From Morinoia aosen (taxonomy: Eukaryota > Arthropoda > Malacostraca > Amphipoda > Talitridae): a stretch of 64,000 nt of DNA. Where the stretch lies: the NCBI GenBank assembly GCA_030386875.1, contig CM059557.1, forward strand, positions 61,954,514 through 62,018,513. The letters run 5' to 3'. The notes under the pieces were generated by a model. That model was given only the letters and a program-made list of their open reading frames with translations. It was not told where the DNA came from and ran no database searches. This document shows positions 34,978-46,740 of this stretch, one piece after another (within the stretch, counting starts at the first letter, position 1; each line of letters begins with the position of its first letter). The translations under genes were made by a program, and so were the position numbers.

Positions 34978-35608
34978 TCGCGCACCAAGTGAGGAAGAGC
35001 CAACGACACCACCTCGAAAAAAGGAAGCTCGACTTGAAAGCTAGAAACAACCAGCAGATATTTAAAGATTCGTTGACATCGGAACCTGGGTTTGAGGGAT
35101 GGTTAGCCAAGTTCTCAAAATCAACTGAGCAAAAGGATGTGGAATATTTCAAGGTTTGTCGAACCTATAATACTTGTGGGAAATCGAAGATCAGGCATCG
35201 CATGCTCTCAGCGGCACAAACAACGATCCATGGTGGCCAAAAAACATCAATTGCCAGCTACGTGCTATCCAATGATCCTCTCGAAAATCGTGCTCGTAAA
35301 GTGGAACTGCAAGTTTATACATTTTTAGCTAAGCACCACCTATCTCATTGTGGGAGCCTCTTTTAGTTTGATGAAAACAATGTTCCCAGATCAGGAGTCG
35401 CAGAAAAAAATTGCGCCTTGGAAAACAGCGGGCATCAAAATTAATTCGACAGTTTTTTGGCAAACATCTTGTACGTGATATCGTCTGGATATCAAACCAG
35501 CATTCTAACGTCGTTCGACTGGATTTCCCTCTTGACGCCCATGCAGTATGTAACACAGGACTTATTCATACTGACAGAGCTCTGAAAACCAGTCCATTTA
35601 CCTTTTAG
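34978..35608 (+). pseudogene. hAT transposase N-terminal fragment (BED-like finger)
   Basis: One frame (34989-35366) has a degenerate BED-like zinc finger: GFEGWLAKFSKSTEQKDVEY, CRTYNTCGKSKIRHRMLSAA, then VELQVYTFLAKHHLSHCGSL. The last corresponds to the AELKLAAFxAEHNL motif that follows the finger in hAT proteins. A frameshift leads to 35399-35500 (RLGKQRASKLIRQFFGKHLV), the next hAT block. It stops before the catalytic RNase-H-like domain. The finger lacks one of the expected cysteines, so binding is doubtful. Confidence 0.6.
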
Positions 35609-35857
35609 TTAATTATTAGATCATAGGTCAATATTAGCTGTTTTAGGGTAATCTGGGGTAATCAACAGCCTTCAGCTAGGGTAATTAGAGTCGCCTCGCG
35701 TGGAAACCTTGTGCTCCAGAGCTGCAGTGGCAGTCAGTTGCTCATGAGCTCTGAGAGGGGAAGGATGTATAATAACGACAATGCGCTGTGCGAAGCCGCG
35801 GAGACTATAGCCGCGGAGAGATCGCGGAGCGCTGCACCTTCCTCAATCACACTGAGT

Positions 35858-37671
35858 AAGCTGGGTTTACACGGAGGGTGACTTCCCCAGGGTGACGCCC
35901 CCACCCTACCCCTCTCACCCGCTCAAGCTTCCCCACTTGCGTTTAGACGGAGGGTGAGATGCCCAGGGCTGCCGAAATTAGTGCGTTCAGCAAATATACG
36001 AGTTTCCCTTAGAAAAATGTATTTTAATTTCTCTGGAGTGAGAATTTCACTATGGGCAACTTCATAAAAAGGGATCTATTGATTTCGAATGACAATAATT
36101 GCAAAATAAATATAGGCCACCCCTCAACCTATGTCAATATAAATGAGATTTATTTTGGTGCTGCTGCAGAAAGCATTCTCCTGAGAAATGTCAACAAAAT
36201 ATGTACCAAAAAACTAGAAGAGTTTGGATTGAAAGATCTAAATAAATGTAATTCAATAATACCATATTCAATGCATTTCTCTAATTTTGCGAAAAAGGAG
36301 CAGCATGAAAAAATCAATATGAAATGGCGAGAACTGTTTGGTCAAGATGCTCCTTTCAAGACAAAAATTGTGTCTGAAAAATTCTGGTACGCAGCTTTGT
36401 TACTCGCTACTTCCCGAGTTCATGATGCAGCTTGTGTCAATACCGCAATATTTTGTAGCAGCTGGAAAGATTTTTGACCCTAACTACATAATAGCAAAAA
36501 ACAGGATTCTGTTAAAAAGATCAAGACTAAATGCATGAATGAGATCAAAATCTACGTTAGAGAACATAGACTGCAAAAATTGTAACCACCACTGTAGCTT
36601 AGTCAACAAATTAAATAAAAAACATTGGCAGATGAAGGAAGAAGAGGAGGAAAAAGTTTCATTCTAGCAGGAAAAGTAGGTAAAACCATAAAATTTTCGT
36701 TTTATTGCTAGTTAAATAGATTTGGTACGCTCTAACAATTTTTGGTACGTTTTCATGAAGGATCATCAGAAAAATACGATCATCAGAAAAAAATCGGCAA
36801 CCCTGGAGATAACAGTGACTGAGTGAAAATGTCGAAATGTAATTCAAGGTACGTGCAGAAAAGAAGATACTATTTTTAACCTGTAAACTATTTCACAGAG
36901 GCCGGCATAAGATCAACGTATTCGTGAAGAATTCAAGAATTACTTCTTAAACGAAGGCCAAGTGCCTTGGCAGAAACGAATGTGTCACTTAGATTAATAA
37001 GGGATGGAGGCGAATCATTAAAACTTAGCGCGTATATAGCTTCTTATATGAACTTAATGCCCAAACTAAGGAATAATAAAATATAGCTTGCCCAGCAAAT
37101 GTATATAGAGATAAAAATGAATGAAATATGCGCGATAAAGTCTGATTACAGGATATAGAAATAAGTAACAAAAATTATATCAGTCTAAATCCTATCACGA
37201 GCCATCTTGTGTTAATAATAGCATGATAGCGAACAATTTGTGCTACTATTTTTAGAGGTAATTACTTTTGAATTAGATCGAAAATCATTTCAGTGATAGT
37301 ACATGATAAAAAATATATTTACAGCCGCAATAAATACAATCAGACTGACGCTATGCTCTCAATAAATCTATCAATGTAAAAACTTTAGCCTTCAGCCACT
37401 TTTCCAGATCAGGAGAGACTTTTTGCATTAAGATTACGCATGAGAACATGACGACAGAGCTGCTAAGACATACTTCCTGCCTTCAAGACTGTCTGAAGCG
37501 CACTGTCGCTCTGGCGCTCTGAGGCAGTCCCAGCATGTGGGGCAGCAGCGTCGACACGCATGGGGTAGTAGTGGGAGGCGTTAGATAGGGGGATTGGGGG
37601 TTTTTTGAAGAGGCGGGGAGGGAGAGAGGGCGTTGCCCCGGGGAAGTCACCCTCCGTGTAAACCCAGCTTT
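35858..37671. mobile_element. Element with AAGCTGGGTTTACACGGAGG ends, inserted in the foldback arm
   Basis: Inverted termini of about 40 bp (AAGCTGGGTTTACACGGAGG then GTGACTTCCCC) lie at 35858-35900 and 37628-37671. They interrupt the outer foldback's right arm exactly. The bases outside are AGT on both sides, a possible 3-bp duplication. The interior has a hAT-like C-terminal remnant. A 3-bp duplication is unusual for hAT, so the superfamily is unsettled. Confidence 0.65.
36052..36538 (+). pseudogene. hAT-like transposase C-terminal remnant
   Basis: The frame from 36052 contains NINEIYFGAAAES, KINMKWRELFGQ and EKFWYAALLLA, in the order of the hAT C-terminal half (IYLG...EWRxL...FW). After a frameshift at about 36440 the DPNYIIAKNRILLKRSRL stretch fits the ERVFS...K..RNRL helix of the dimerisation domain, but the LPxSNAxxER core is missing. 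Non-functional. Confidence 0.5.
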
Positions 37672-37813
37672 AGTGACGCATATGACAGCAATCCAGCACA
37701 TTCGACTTCTTGGTCAGCATGAAAAATAGTCTTCCCAAGCGGTCGGAGAACCATCTTCAGCTCGTCAAAGCGGCATCAAGCACTATGGTAACGCAAGGTC
37801 TGTACTAGGCTTT

Positions 37814-39779
37814 ACAGTCGGCCGCTGTAGTTCGGCTGCAAGTTGGCCTCGGATGATTCATAGCAGCGCAACAGTTGGAAAAGATTTGACTAATCTCGCT
37901 TGTTATTTGATGTTTGAACGGGTGATTCATGCATGGGGTACAACTGTCAGCTCTCGGTCTACGCTCTGAGATTGGGGATGCAGGAAGTGACGTTCACTTT
38001 TGAGAACTCCTGACTTATATTATGATGCTATCTTCTTTGTTTGAAATAAGGTTAAAGAAAAAAGGAAAAACAGAAAAACTTTTTGTTTAAAATAAAGCTG
38101 ATGCATTAACTGTTCGACATTAGTAACTGTTCTCGCATTATTTAACTTTAAAATCAGTAGTTAAATATTAATCACTCGTTTAAAATCACACATGGATATC
38201 GTAATTGCCATGGGAAAATGATAGAACCAAAGATAAAAGTAAAAATATGAAAATATATTCCTTGGTCGAGTTAAATAAGTTCGAGAAGGCTGACATATCA
38301 AATGTGAAAAAGTTTCTTTAATTTGTGACCAATTGACGTAGAACGTTTTGGAGAACAGTCCCCGCTGATATTGACATGTGAGATTAGGCTTTCTCGATAT
38401 CCGGTGATATTGCTGCAAGTTTATCGGATAGAAATTAATGATTCTTCTTTCACAACTAAATGATCGACATCATAGAAATTTAGAAACATTTTTTCGTGTA
38501 CATATATCAACATGTCGGAGAACACGCTTTTCACCACAATATATTTATGACATTTCATTCATTATAGTGCTTGAAAAAAGATTCCCGACAGTCTGAATCT
38601 AGAAATCATTATTTTGCAAAAAACAAACATTTTAGACACGCTTTTTTTCAAGACACGCATACAATAAACTTTTATGCTTATAATCCAATTTCTCAATAAT
38701 CTTCACTATTTACATATGGAATCAATGTGCTATCTAATACGCGTCAATTGTATACCGTCGGGGATTGTAGTGGCCAGTATGTACGAAATTTTTACGCAAT
38801 GAAATAAAGGACTCATTTGTCAACATCAACTGGTCGGGAAAGGTTGCGGAAGGTCAGAATACACGAGTATTTCCTGCTCCTATTATTTCCGGATGAAATT
38901 GAGACGTAAACAAGCTGCGAAAGGCAGGGTTTTGCCGAAGTTCGGCCTAGGTCGACGAGTGCTGTCTGTATTGTCTAAATTCGAGATGATAGCGGTCGTT
39001 AGGGCAGTGGACGCCTATGTTACCGAAGAAGATGCGCTTACATGTCCAGTCAATCGCGAAAAGTTATTTCTCAAGAGTAAAATAGAGTTTCTTCTAGGTT
39101 TAAGGGAGTATGCAGCATTGGAATGAGTTTAAGTATTAAATGCATTGGTTGATGAGGCGTGTTGAGCATGAAAAGAGCAGCAAGCGCAGCAACCAAAGCT
39201 TCATGCTCAAATTGTGGCAAGATTCCGCAACTTTTTCAATTCCATGAAAGAACTTTGAAAATAAAGAGAACTACCTTATGTGTTGGACATAATTTTTTTT
39301 CGACACACCCATAGTTGTTGCTCAATGGCCACACATTCTCTGCTAGATATTTTTATTAATAACGAGATAGTATCACGTATATTAAAAATGCACGACTTTA
39401 AAATCTAATTGTATTCAAGGTTATCATTATTCTGAGGGTCGTGCAATGCATTTAAGATTAATTTTTTCATATCGAAGTGGCATGAGAAGCCCACTCAGCA
39501 ATGCCCTCTAACAAGGACATTGAGCCGCATAATGATTGGCATGCTTGTTGCCGAAGAAACTCGTTGTATCATACCCTCAACGAATATGATACATGGCAAG
39601 GACCAAACGAAAATCTCAGACAAAAATACATCTTAAAATGTTGTTGAGAGTAAGTGCATTTTACCACATTCAGTTATTGACACCTTATGCAGGAATAAGT
39701 TACGTTACACGTGATAAATGTTCTCAAGCAAATTAACTAATTGATTAAATACTGGAAAAGACGAAGAATTTGGTCTCCT
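37814..39779. other. Intergenic with one short unassigned ORF
   Basis: An ATG frame at 38893-39126 gives 77 residues, basic at the start (MKLRRKQAAKGR) then mixed helical. I do not recognise it. The rest shows no gene or repeat. Confidence 0.35.
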
Positions 39780-41880
39780 GATAATGAGAAATGTGGTGGT
39801 CTCAACCAGCTGTGCGCAAACACCACCACACATGCCTAGAAGCGTCACCTCGCTCAGCCCGAACATGCCTCGCAGCGCCCCTACTGGCCGACCAATCAGA
39901 GCGCAAGTTTGGCGCAAGGGTACCGGACCGGGCCTGTACAAGCTGCACGCTTCGAGCAACAAGGCGATATCTCAAGACACCCACGTAAGTTTAGCTCAGT
40001 CTCGACCGCTTCAAAAGCGCCACCGCGAGCCACCTAATCAGAGAGCTAGTTTGGTGAGGTGAGGCCGCACCAAGCACTACCTAAGGCGCTACGGGGCAAG
40101 CGCAGCTCAGTTCACTCGCAAGTCTGCTCACACAAGTCTTCTCCCAGCGACTCTCCTCGTAGCTCTCACATTGCCGCAGGTTATCCACAGCGACTCACTA
40201 CGGAGCAGTTCACTCACAGCAGCAACTCACACGAGTCTTCTCCAGCAAGCCTCTCTGCAGCAGCGGCTCACACGAGTTACACAAAAAGACTGATGGTGGA
40301 GTTAAAGAAAGTCCGGATTGAGATTTTTAATTCAATTTAACGAAAGATTAGTAACACCAGTAAACCACAGAGTCAAACGAATCAATAGGCGAGGAGTAGC
40401 ACTGATCGGGCCCGAGTGCACAACACGCAGCTCTTGCCGCACGCCAGCGCCCACCGCTTAACCCGAAAGACCTAGTCCCAACAGTCTGTAGGGAAAAACA
40501 AAGACTTGAGCCTATAAGGACATGAAATAACCCGAAAAACTTCAACCCCTACCGTGGCAGCTGATATATCGGCTGCGGAATTGCGTTCCAATTCTAGTTA
40601 TAAGTTATACGTTATAAGTTATAAGGTTTCAGTTATAAGTTATACGTTATACGTTACAAAGTTTCAATTATCAGTTATAAGTTATACGTTATACGTTATA
40701 AAGTTTCAGTTATCAGTTATAAGTTATACGTTATAAAGTTCCAGTTATAAGTTAATTATACGTTATAAAGTTCCAGCTATAAGTTATACGTTATAAAGTT
40801 TCAAGTTTTGAGTTGTAAGTTATTATTCGAATGCGTGTGTGGCGTTGCACCCTAGTTGACCAGAGCACGAAATTGATACGTTGACAGCAAATCCCAATGG
40901 CCAACCAACCCACATACCCCTCAGTGCTATCCAGTGCTTCGACGTAAGACGGAGAGGAGTAGCACGGCCCTCGGTGAGTTAGGCTTCCATGGTCAGGTCA
41001 CGCGTCAGGGGGCGAAGAGGCGAACTCTGCTCCCTTACGGAGTGACCAATTCGCTCCACACTCCACCACGGTCTTCCGGCGCCAAACTTCAGCAGTACTT
41101 ACAGGCACTCTTGCCGTCAACCAGAAAGCAACGCACAATACGCAGCCCTCGACGACGGCCACGCTGACCAGGATTGCAGGACAGCTGATCCACTGACACT
41201 GTGCGAGGCGAAATCTGGGGCGAGACTGAAGAGGGTTGCATGGCGGGTGATTTGAGTAGACATGTTTATGTCGTAGTCACCCGACCAGAGCAATTCACCG
41301 TTAACGCACAAATCGTGACTGGTCAACTCAACGAATAAAATTCCTTTGACAGGTTGCCTCAATAGTGAGGTGAGCTATATGGATTCCAGCACACGAGTCT
41401 TTTCCCAGCGAGCCTCGCAGCAGTGGATCACACAGAGTCTTCTGTCACCGAGCCACCTCACAGCAGCGGCTCACCCAAGCCTTCTCGCATCAGGCTACCC
41501 ACAGTGACTCGCCATGCAGCAGTTCTCTCCAAGCAACTCTGATCTTCACTACAAGTCTTGACGCTCCGCGAGCAGTAGCCTCACCACCTCGACAGCCAGG
41601 CGCGCTGCAACGCCACGTCCTTCACGCAACGACTCCCCGACAACCGTCGATCCTCCAGGCGTCATTGGGTGCTGTACTACCTGACTAATCATCGTTGGTG
41701 TGCCATTGCTGTCGGTGATATTCACGATAATACGGCATTTATTCCAGCTGTTTTCCTTACCCTGTCGAGTTCGTTTGTACCTCAGGCACTCGCTTATGGC
41801 ATATATATTCAAAGTGTATAGTTATTAAAAGTCTAAAGATATTCACAGTCTGCCCGGAGCGTAAAGCAGCCTGAGGGAGG
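39780..41880. repeat. GC-richer block of imperfect short repeats
   Basis: G+C rises over this 2.1-kb block. Variants of CACACGAGTCTTCTCCCAGC and GCAGCAGCGGCTCAC recur at 40090-40290 and 41385-41510. Several frames are open by composition only. A minisatellite (40595-40830) lies inside. It could be a decayed LTR or satellite-derived element, but no protein supports a class. Confidence 0.45.
40595..40830. repeat. Minisatellite of GTTATAAGTTATACGTTATAA-type units
   Basis: Variants of GTTATAAGTTATACGTTATA separated by AAGTTTCA / AAGTTCCA spacers repeat over about 235 bp, in roughly 28-40-bp higher-order units. Confidence 0.85.
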
Positions 41881-42117
41881 ACACTACAGTGAACTTTTTG
41901 TCATATACATGATCAACTGTAGCTCACTAAGACATCGTTTTTCGGAATTTACATTTTGATTCCTTATATTGGATGGTAGGAGTTTCACAATATTAGCTCT
42001 ACTTTGAAGATGGCATCTCATGTTGAGTCTGTTTTTTTACAATATAGCCCTTTCGTAGAGTTTTCCATGCCAAAAAATTGAATGTAGAACGAAGAAACTT
42101 ATTTAATAAAATAAATG

Positions 42118-42366
42118 AGAATTTGGCTGGGAAGTCATGCATCACCCACAATATTCTGCCGATTTTGCTCTAACCGATTTTCATCATTTCAGGAGCTTAC
42201 AGACTTACTTAATGGGATAAAATCTTACTTCGAAAGAAGAGGTCAAATGAAACAAGTTTCTTTTTTCGAGTCTAAACTGGCTAAATTCTATGAACAAAGA
42301 ATCATAAAGCTTATGGCAAGATGGGAAGATGAAATTAATAGAAATGGTGACCATGTTGAAGACTAA
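42118..42366 (+). pseudogene. mariner transposase C-terminal fragment
   Basis: One frame gives FGWEVMHHPQYSADFALTDF then HHFRSLQTYLMG. This is the mariner block around the third catalytic aspartate (GWEVLPHPPYSPDLAPSDYHLF). A frameshift near 42220 leads to the C-terminal block KFYEQRIIKLMARWEDEI then NGDHVED, ending at the stop 42364-42366. The upstream two thirds of the transposase are absent or unrecognisable. Confidence 0.8.
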
Positions 42367-42369
42367 ATA

Positions 42370-45060
42370 AGTATATTTTCGACAGGATTTTTACTTTATT
42401 TCAAGTTGAAAAAATGGACAGAACTACTGTTACAACCTGATATTTCAGCACCATTACACATCCGTTTACAAACTATGCGATGTGACATCTCAAAGTCGTT
42501 ATAAAACATAAAAAATATCAAAGTCAACCAGTGGTCAAAATAACATAAATGGTCAATTACGCACAACGTAAAGAACATTATACATAATCCAACGTGCGTC
42601 TCTCCAAACATGTGCAATTCCGTCATTCATGAAAGTGCCTGCAACATGGTGACATGGTGTTACAAGTCAAATTGGGAGAAACGCACGAATTTATCAGGAG
42701 GCGAAACTCTTGGTATTAAAATATGAATGAATATTGTAATACAATAAATTGCTGGCTGTAACTTCATGTGCTGAAGAGACAACAAAATTTTACATCAAAT
42801 CTCAGCAACATTCCAACCCAGCTCTACCGTAATTGTTGGTAGACTTCCGGGATTGCTTTCATGTTTCATGTTGCATGGAGAACGGTATGAGAAGAAAATA
42901 ATTCAATGCCAGTTTTTTTTCCAGCGTAACAAACATTTAAGTCACGTCCAGGTACTACTGTTGAACCGTCAATTATATTCACTGTAAGGTGTTAACGTAT
43001 TGGATTAAAAATTTTTATACCAGATAAAAATTTTCGTTTGTACAAATTTGCCTACTGTTGAAATTTCGACGCAAAACTCATCCCTTTTAAGCTCGTTGAT
43101 TCAAAATAGCAGAGTTTAACAACATGGGTGATTTTCGGATTCACCCGCGGGGTGACAAATCTTTCATAGGTGTGTAAAATTTTCCAGATGGTTCCCTGTA
43201 TCTCTATTAGCCAGTTGAGATTCTTCATATATGATAATGAGTCGCTGCACTCATGATACGTGCAGGGAAATCGTCTAGGCAGGAGACAACGATTGAAGCC
43301 TCACTCTCATCCAATTCACAGCAGTAGGAGTGGGGTCCATTGACTGTTTCTGCTCCACGATGTCCGAAGCGGTTGCATTTAAGTTTCAGTTCAAGTAAGA
43401 GCGTAATTAGGTATATAGGTAACACGAGTATGAGTATCATACCAAACAGAGTAACAGCTGGAATAAAAACATAAAATAAACGGTATTATTCCGGAATCAG
43501 CCAGGCTTGCGATCTGTCGTCCTGATAATTTATATTAATATATCAGTGCATCGAAAGCCGAGCTTTAGCACTTCGATCGTCAGTATCCAGTCATATCATG
43601 ATTTTGTTCTCTTAATTTATGTTTGAAAGACGTTTGTCTAACTATTTGAAATAAATTAAATTCTTGTATTTTTTTTCTTAATGGAACCCACTCAATAGTT
43701 TATCGAGCAAAGCTAGTAGTAGTCAAGCTGCGTTCTTTGATTAATACCTGGTGTAAAGAAAGCTATGCTCGAAACGTACTTTTCTAACACTAAACGTGGA
43801 ATCCTTTTGCATACCCTTCTGTACAAACTTCTCAATAGTGATAGAATATTTTGCTTATGTTGTCTGCTCTTATGTGAACGAAGTTTTACCTTTCCATCAC
43901 AACAACTGATAAAGATAAATTCATAAATCATTAAATGAATTCCTTTAAGTCAGCAAACTTTGACCTTAGTTGCAAACTCTTCGGGAAAATTTAGTTTCTT
44001 AAATATGCTCTCATGTTTCTGAATCTGTCATTTGAGCTTATGTCATTTTATTTGGTGATGACGCGGGTTGTAAGCACTGTTTCCTGGTGTTAGCACATCA
44101 ACAACCTAAATCATTCGTGACTGTTGGAGGTCCTTCAATAGCCCATACTATGACTGCAGAGCGGCTTCGCTGACAGTGAAATATTGGTCGGAGGAAATTA
44201 TTTTGTTTCACTGAATGTTGAGAAAATACTCTTCGTTTTACAATCCACAACGTTAGAAACAGTTAATCATGTAGGGCAACATGAGCCAAAACATCCCAAA
44301 CCCAACTCTTTGTGAAAGAAATGCTGTTGAAACAGCCTCGACATATTTCGTTTCTCAAAGGTATCATTTACAATTCGAGCGTCGAGCGTGAATAGGTGAA
44401 GTCTCAAAGCCCAGCCGCTGAGATGCCTTTGCTGACTGACAATGCGATAGACCGGAAGACGCTAGTTTGGCTAAAGTTGGCAGTTTCACTTCGAGCAGTT
44501 GCAAGCACTTGCGCGGAGGGTAATGCAATTTTTCATTCACAGTGACCCTGAATGCAACACCAGAGTAACATGGTATGTTATGTGGTCCATTAGCTCTTAA
44601 ACTTTGCTTTCTTCCTGCCTTACACTCCCTGTAATGTTTTCCTGATGCTGAATGAGGAAATTTTTTTAAATGATAAATTTTCAGTTACTGCTTCTTTCTG
44701 ATTGTAGAATGTGCGAAGATTGAAAATTACACAGCAATTGAACAGTCTAGTCGAAATCTCAGAAAAGAGATTTAGTCGAGTCTCAATAAATTATGACCAA
44801 ATTAATAACTTGTACAATTATTCTGAGGACGTTTACAATTATTCTGATAGCGCAAAGTCTACTATATAAAAGGTTCTTAAGCTTGAACAACTGAAAACAA
44901 TCACCCTGAAATGTTCCCAGAAGTTCCCTAAGTATATTTATAATACTTGAAACAAAGAATAAAATTGAGTTTATACTTTGATTTATCCGGGGAAAGGAAA
45001 AGGCTTTTGATCTAAAAGGCTTTCTACCTTTCACCGTATCGGCGTATGATGTATTAAATC
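42370..45060. other. AT-rich region; no gene seen
   Basis: A segment at about 42745-42815 (GCTGGCTGTAACTTC...GCTGAAGAGACAAC) is a diverged direct copy of 45763-45835, so an old dispersed repeat lies here. No coding region is supported. Confidence 0.4.
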
Positions 45061-45440
45061 ATGCAAGCAAAAATTGCAGTGCACCATAAAAACGACGAAG
45101 TGCATCCGGCACTGCAAAAAGCTTTATCAGGCGATGAGCGTGCTATTACCCCAGAGGGGGAGTGCATTAAGTACGTAGTGCCGCAAAAAACTATGCCCAA
45201 TCACTAAGCGCAGCCGACATCGCTGACGATGAGCACAATAACGTTTGCTATAGCACAAGTCTCAGAGGTATTTGAAAGACTGGCTAACTTTATCGTGTAG
45301 CGAGGTAAATCGCCATTCGCAGAGCGGACGCTACATACAGCCACAGAGCAGGCCGTATCCGTAAAACTGCTTCGTTTCGGAGGGATCAAAGTTATGAAGT
45401 TTTGCCAGCAAATCCAATTTTATGATTTCTAAGCTATTCA
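45061..45440 (+). other. Coding-like island of unknown origin
   Basis: From ATG 45061, 48 codons with protein-like composition (NDEVHPALQKALSGDERAIT, PEGECIKYVVPQK) end at a TAA at 45205-45207. Further protein-like runs follow in other frames (AIAQVSEVFERLANFIV; FAERTLHTATEQAVSVKLL). The G+C-richer composition and three short frames in succession suggest a decayed gene or transferred fragment. I cannot name the family. Confidence 0.3.
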
Positions 45441-45904
45441 TTTTCGAAAAGAGCACTTCATAACCTATCTGCATAACACGAGTTGCAAGGTGAACAAATT
45501 AAACAAAGGTAGAATAAATTTTGAGAGTGTTTTCCCTTTATTTGACGGATTTTAGAAAAGAATTAGCTTTCATATTATAGCTTTTTAGAATTGCAGAAAA
45601 TTCATGAAAATCGCCCTGCATATGCTCAAAGTTATGCTGATATTAGATAAAACAATGTTATAGTTATGATGTTGATTTAATAAGACAAACAGTGGAAAAT
45701 ACCACCATTTAATAGGAGAAGAAACGCTTAACATCAACAAAATGAACGCGCAGAACAATATGTGCCGGCTGTAATTTTCTGCACTGAAGAGACTACGAAA
45801 TATATGAGCAGATTTCAGCATTATTTCAGCACAGGTTTACTGGGAATGGGCATTACCTCCTGATGTTTTGAAACATTTATTCAACAATTTTTTGCACAGA
45901 CTAG

Positions 45905-46740
45905 TCATTTTTATACGAATTCAACTGCAGCATGCAACAGTTTTGACGATATTTTGGCCCATTGTTCCAAAGACATTTGAGGGTTTCAGTGATATATAGA
46001 ATTTTGCAAGTAATTCTCTCTGAACAGCCAGACCTAGATCTCCATGGGATTCAGATCAGGGCTTAAAGTGGGTCATTCATTTGTGGTTAGAAAGTAAAGA
46101 ACATTACCCTTGAGCCCGATTGAAGATTTGAACTGGTGCTCCATTTTGCTAATAAAGAAATGACCTTCCATGGGAAAGTATGTTATCAAAGTTTTCTACG
46201 AATGTTTTTATAATTTCCTCTTTACAATTTTCCTCATTTATTTAGACTCCCTCAGGAACGAATTCAAGAAAACGGTTCTTGTTTCACGACATTCCTCCCC
46301 AAATCATGATAGATACAGGGTTTTAGGTGGGTGACATTTCTGATGTTTTTCTTGAGATACTCAAATGCTTTAAACAAGAAATCGGTCATTTTGATGATTA
46401 CTGGCTTATTCACAAATGATCGTCGCCTCATTTTTCATTTTAACAAAGTAGAGACAATAAACTGCGAGCCGGTATTCTCGGATTTAACGCATCTGTGAGG
46501 CTAGAAGTATTTCTTTATTTCCCATAAAAAGTCAGAAGTCTCTTTCCAGAGCTCTAAGAACAGGTTTTTTTCTCGATATTTCAAGTTCCCAAATCATTTC
46601 CTCATGGGCCTCCAAGGATTTCTTGCAATCCTTGATGCAATCTTCTATCAAATTTTCAGCGTCTTCGAAGCTCTTGATAGGCCATTTTTTGTCCGATCTT
46701 GAACACTTTCAGTATCTCTACATCACTGCATAGCTACAGT
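45905..46740 (-). pseudogene. Decayed Tc1/mariner-superfamily transposase
   Basis: Read on the minus strand in several frames: ISRKKPVLRALERDF (HTH and linker), then an IYHDLGRN / RETRTVFLEFVPEG block. Next come a NEENYKEEIIKTF block and QQNGAPVHSSNRAQG (family FQQDGAPAHT; the catalytic aspartate is now N), then SPDLNPMEI at the third catalytic region, and a trailing EQWAKISSKLLHAAVEFV. The order matches the family throughout. Many frameshifts and stops. Confidence 0.72.

Larger units (their letters stand above)
33652..35711. mobile_element. hAT-like element remnant
   Basis: The left end CAGTGTTTCCACGAGC and right end (complement CAAGGTTTCCACGCGA) resemble hAT termini. Subterminal GGGTAATCA repeats occur at both ends. 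The 8 bases outside, TGCTTACC and TGCTCCAG, agree only at the first four, so a target duplication is decayed or absent. The interior has the N-terminal part of a hAT transposase and a LINE fragment. Confidence 0.65.
32185..37813. mobile_element. Outer foldback element hosting nested insertions
   Basis: Left arm pieces 32185-32334 and 33189-33300 match, inverted, right arm pieces 37675-37813 and 35740-35855. Shared landmarks are CAGACCTTGCGTTA, TCTCCGACCGCT, TTTTTCATGCT, and the GCGATCTCTCCGCG / TAGTCTCCGCGGCTTCGC blocks. The left arm is split by the element at 32335-33180 and the right arm by that at 35858-37671. The centre holds a small foldback and a hAT-like element. Ends read AAGCC(C/T)..GT(C/A)CAGACCTTGCGTTA. 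No intact gene of its own was found. Confidence 0.7.
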
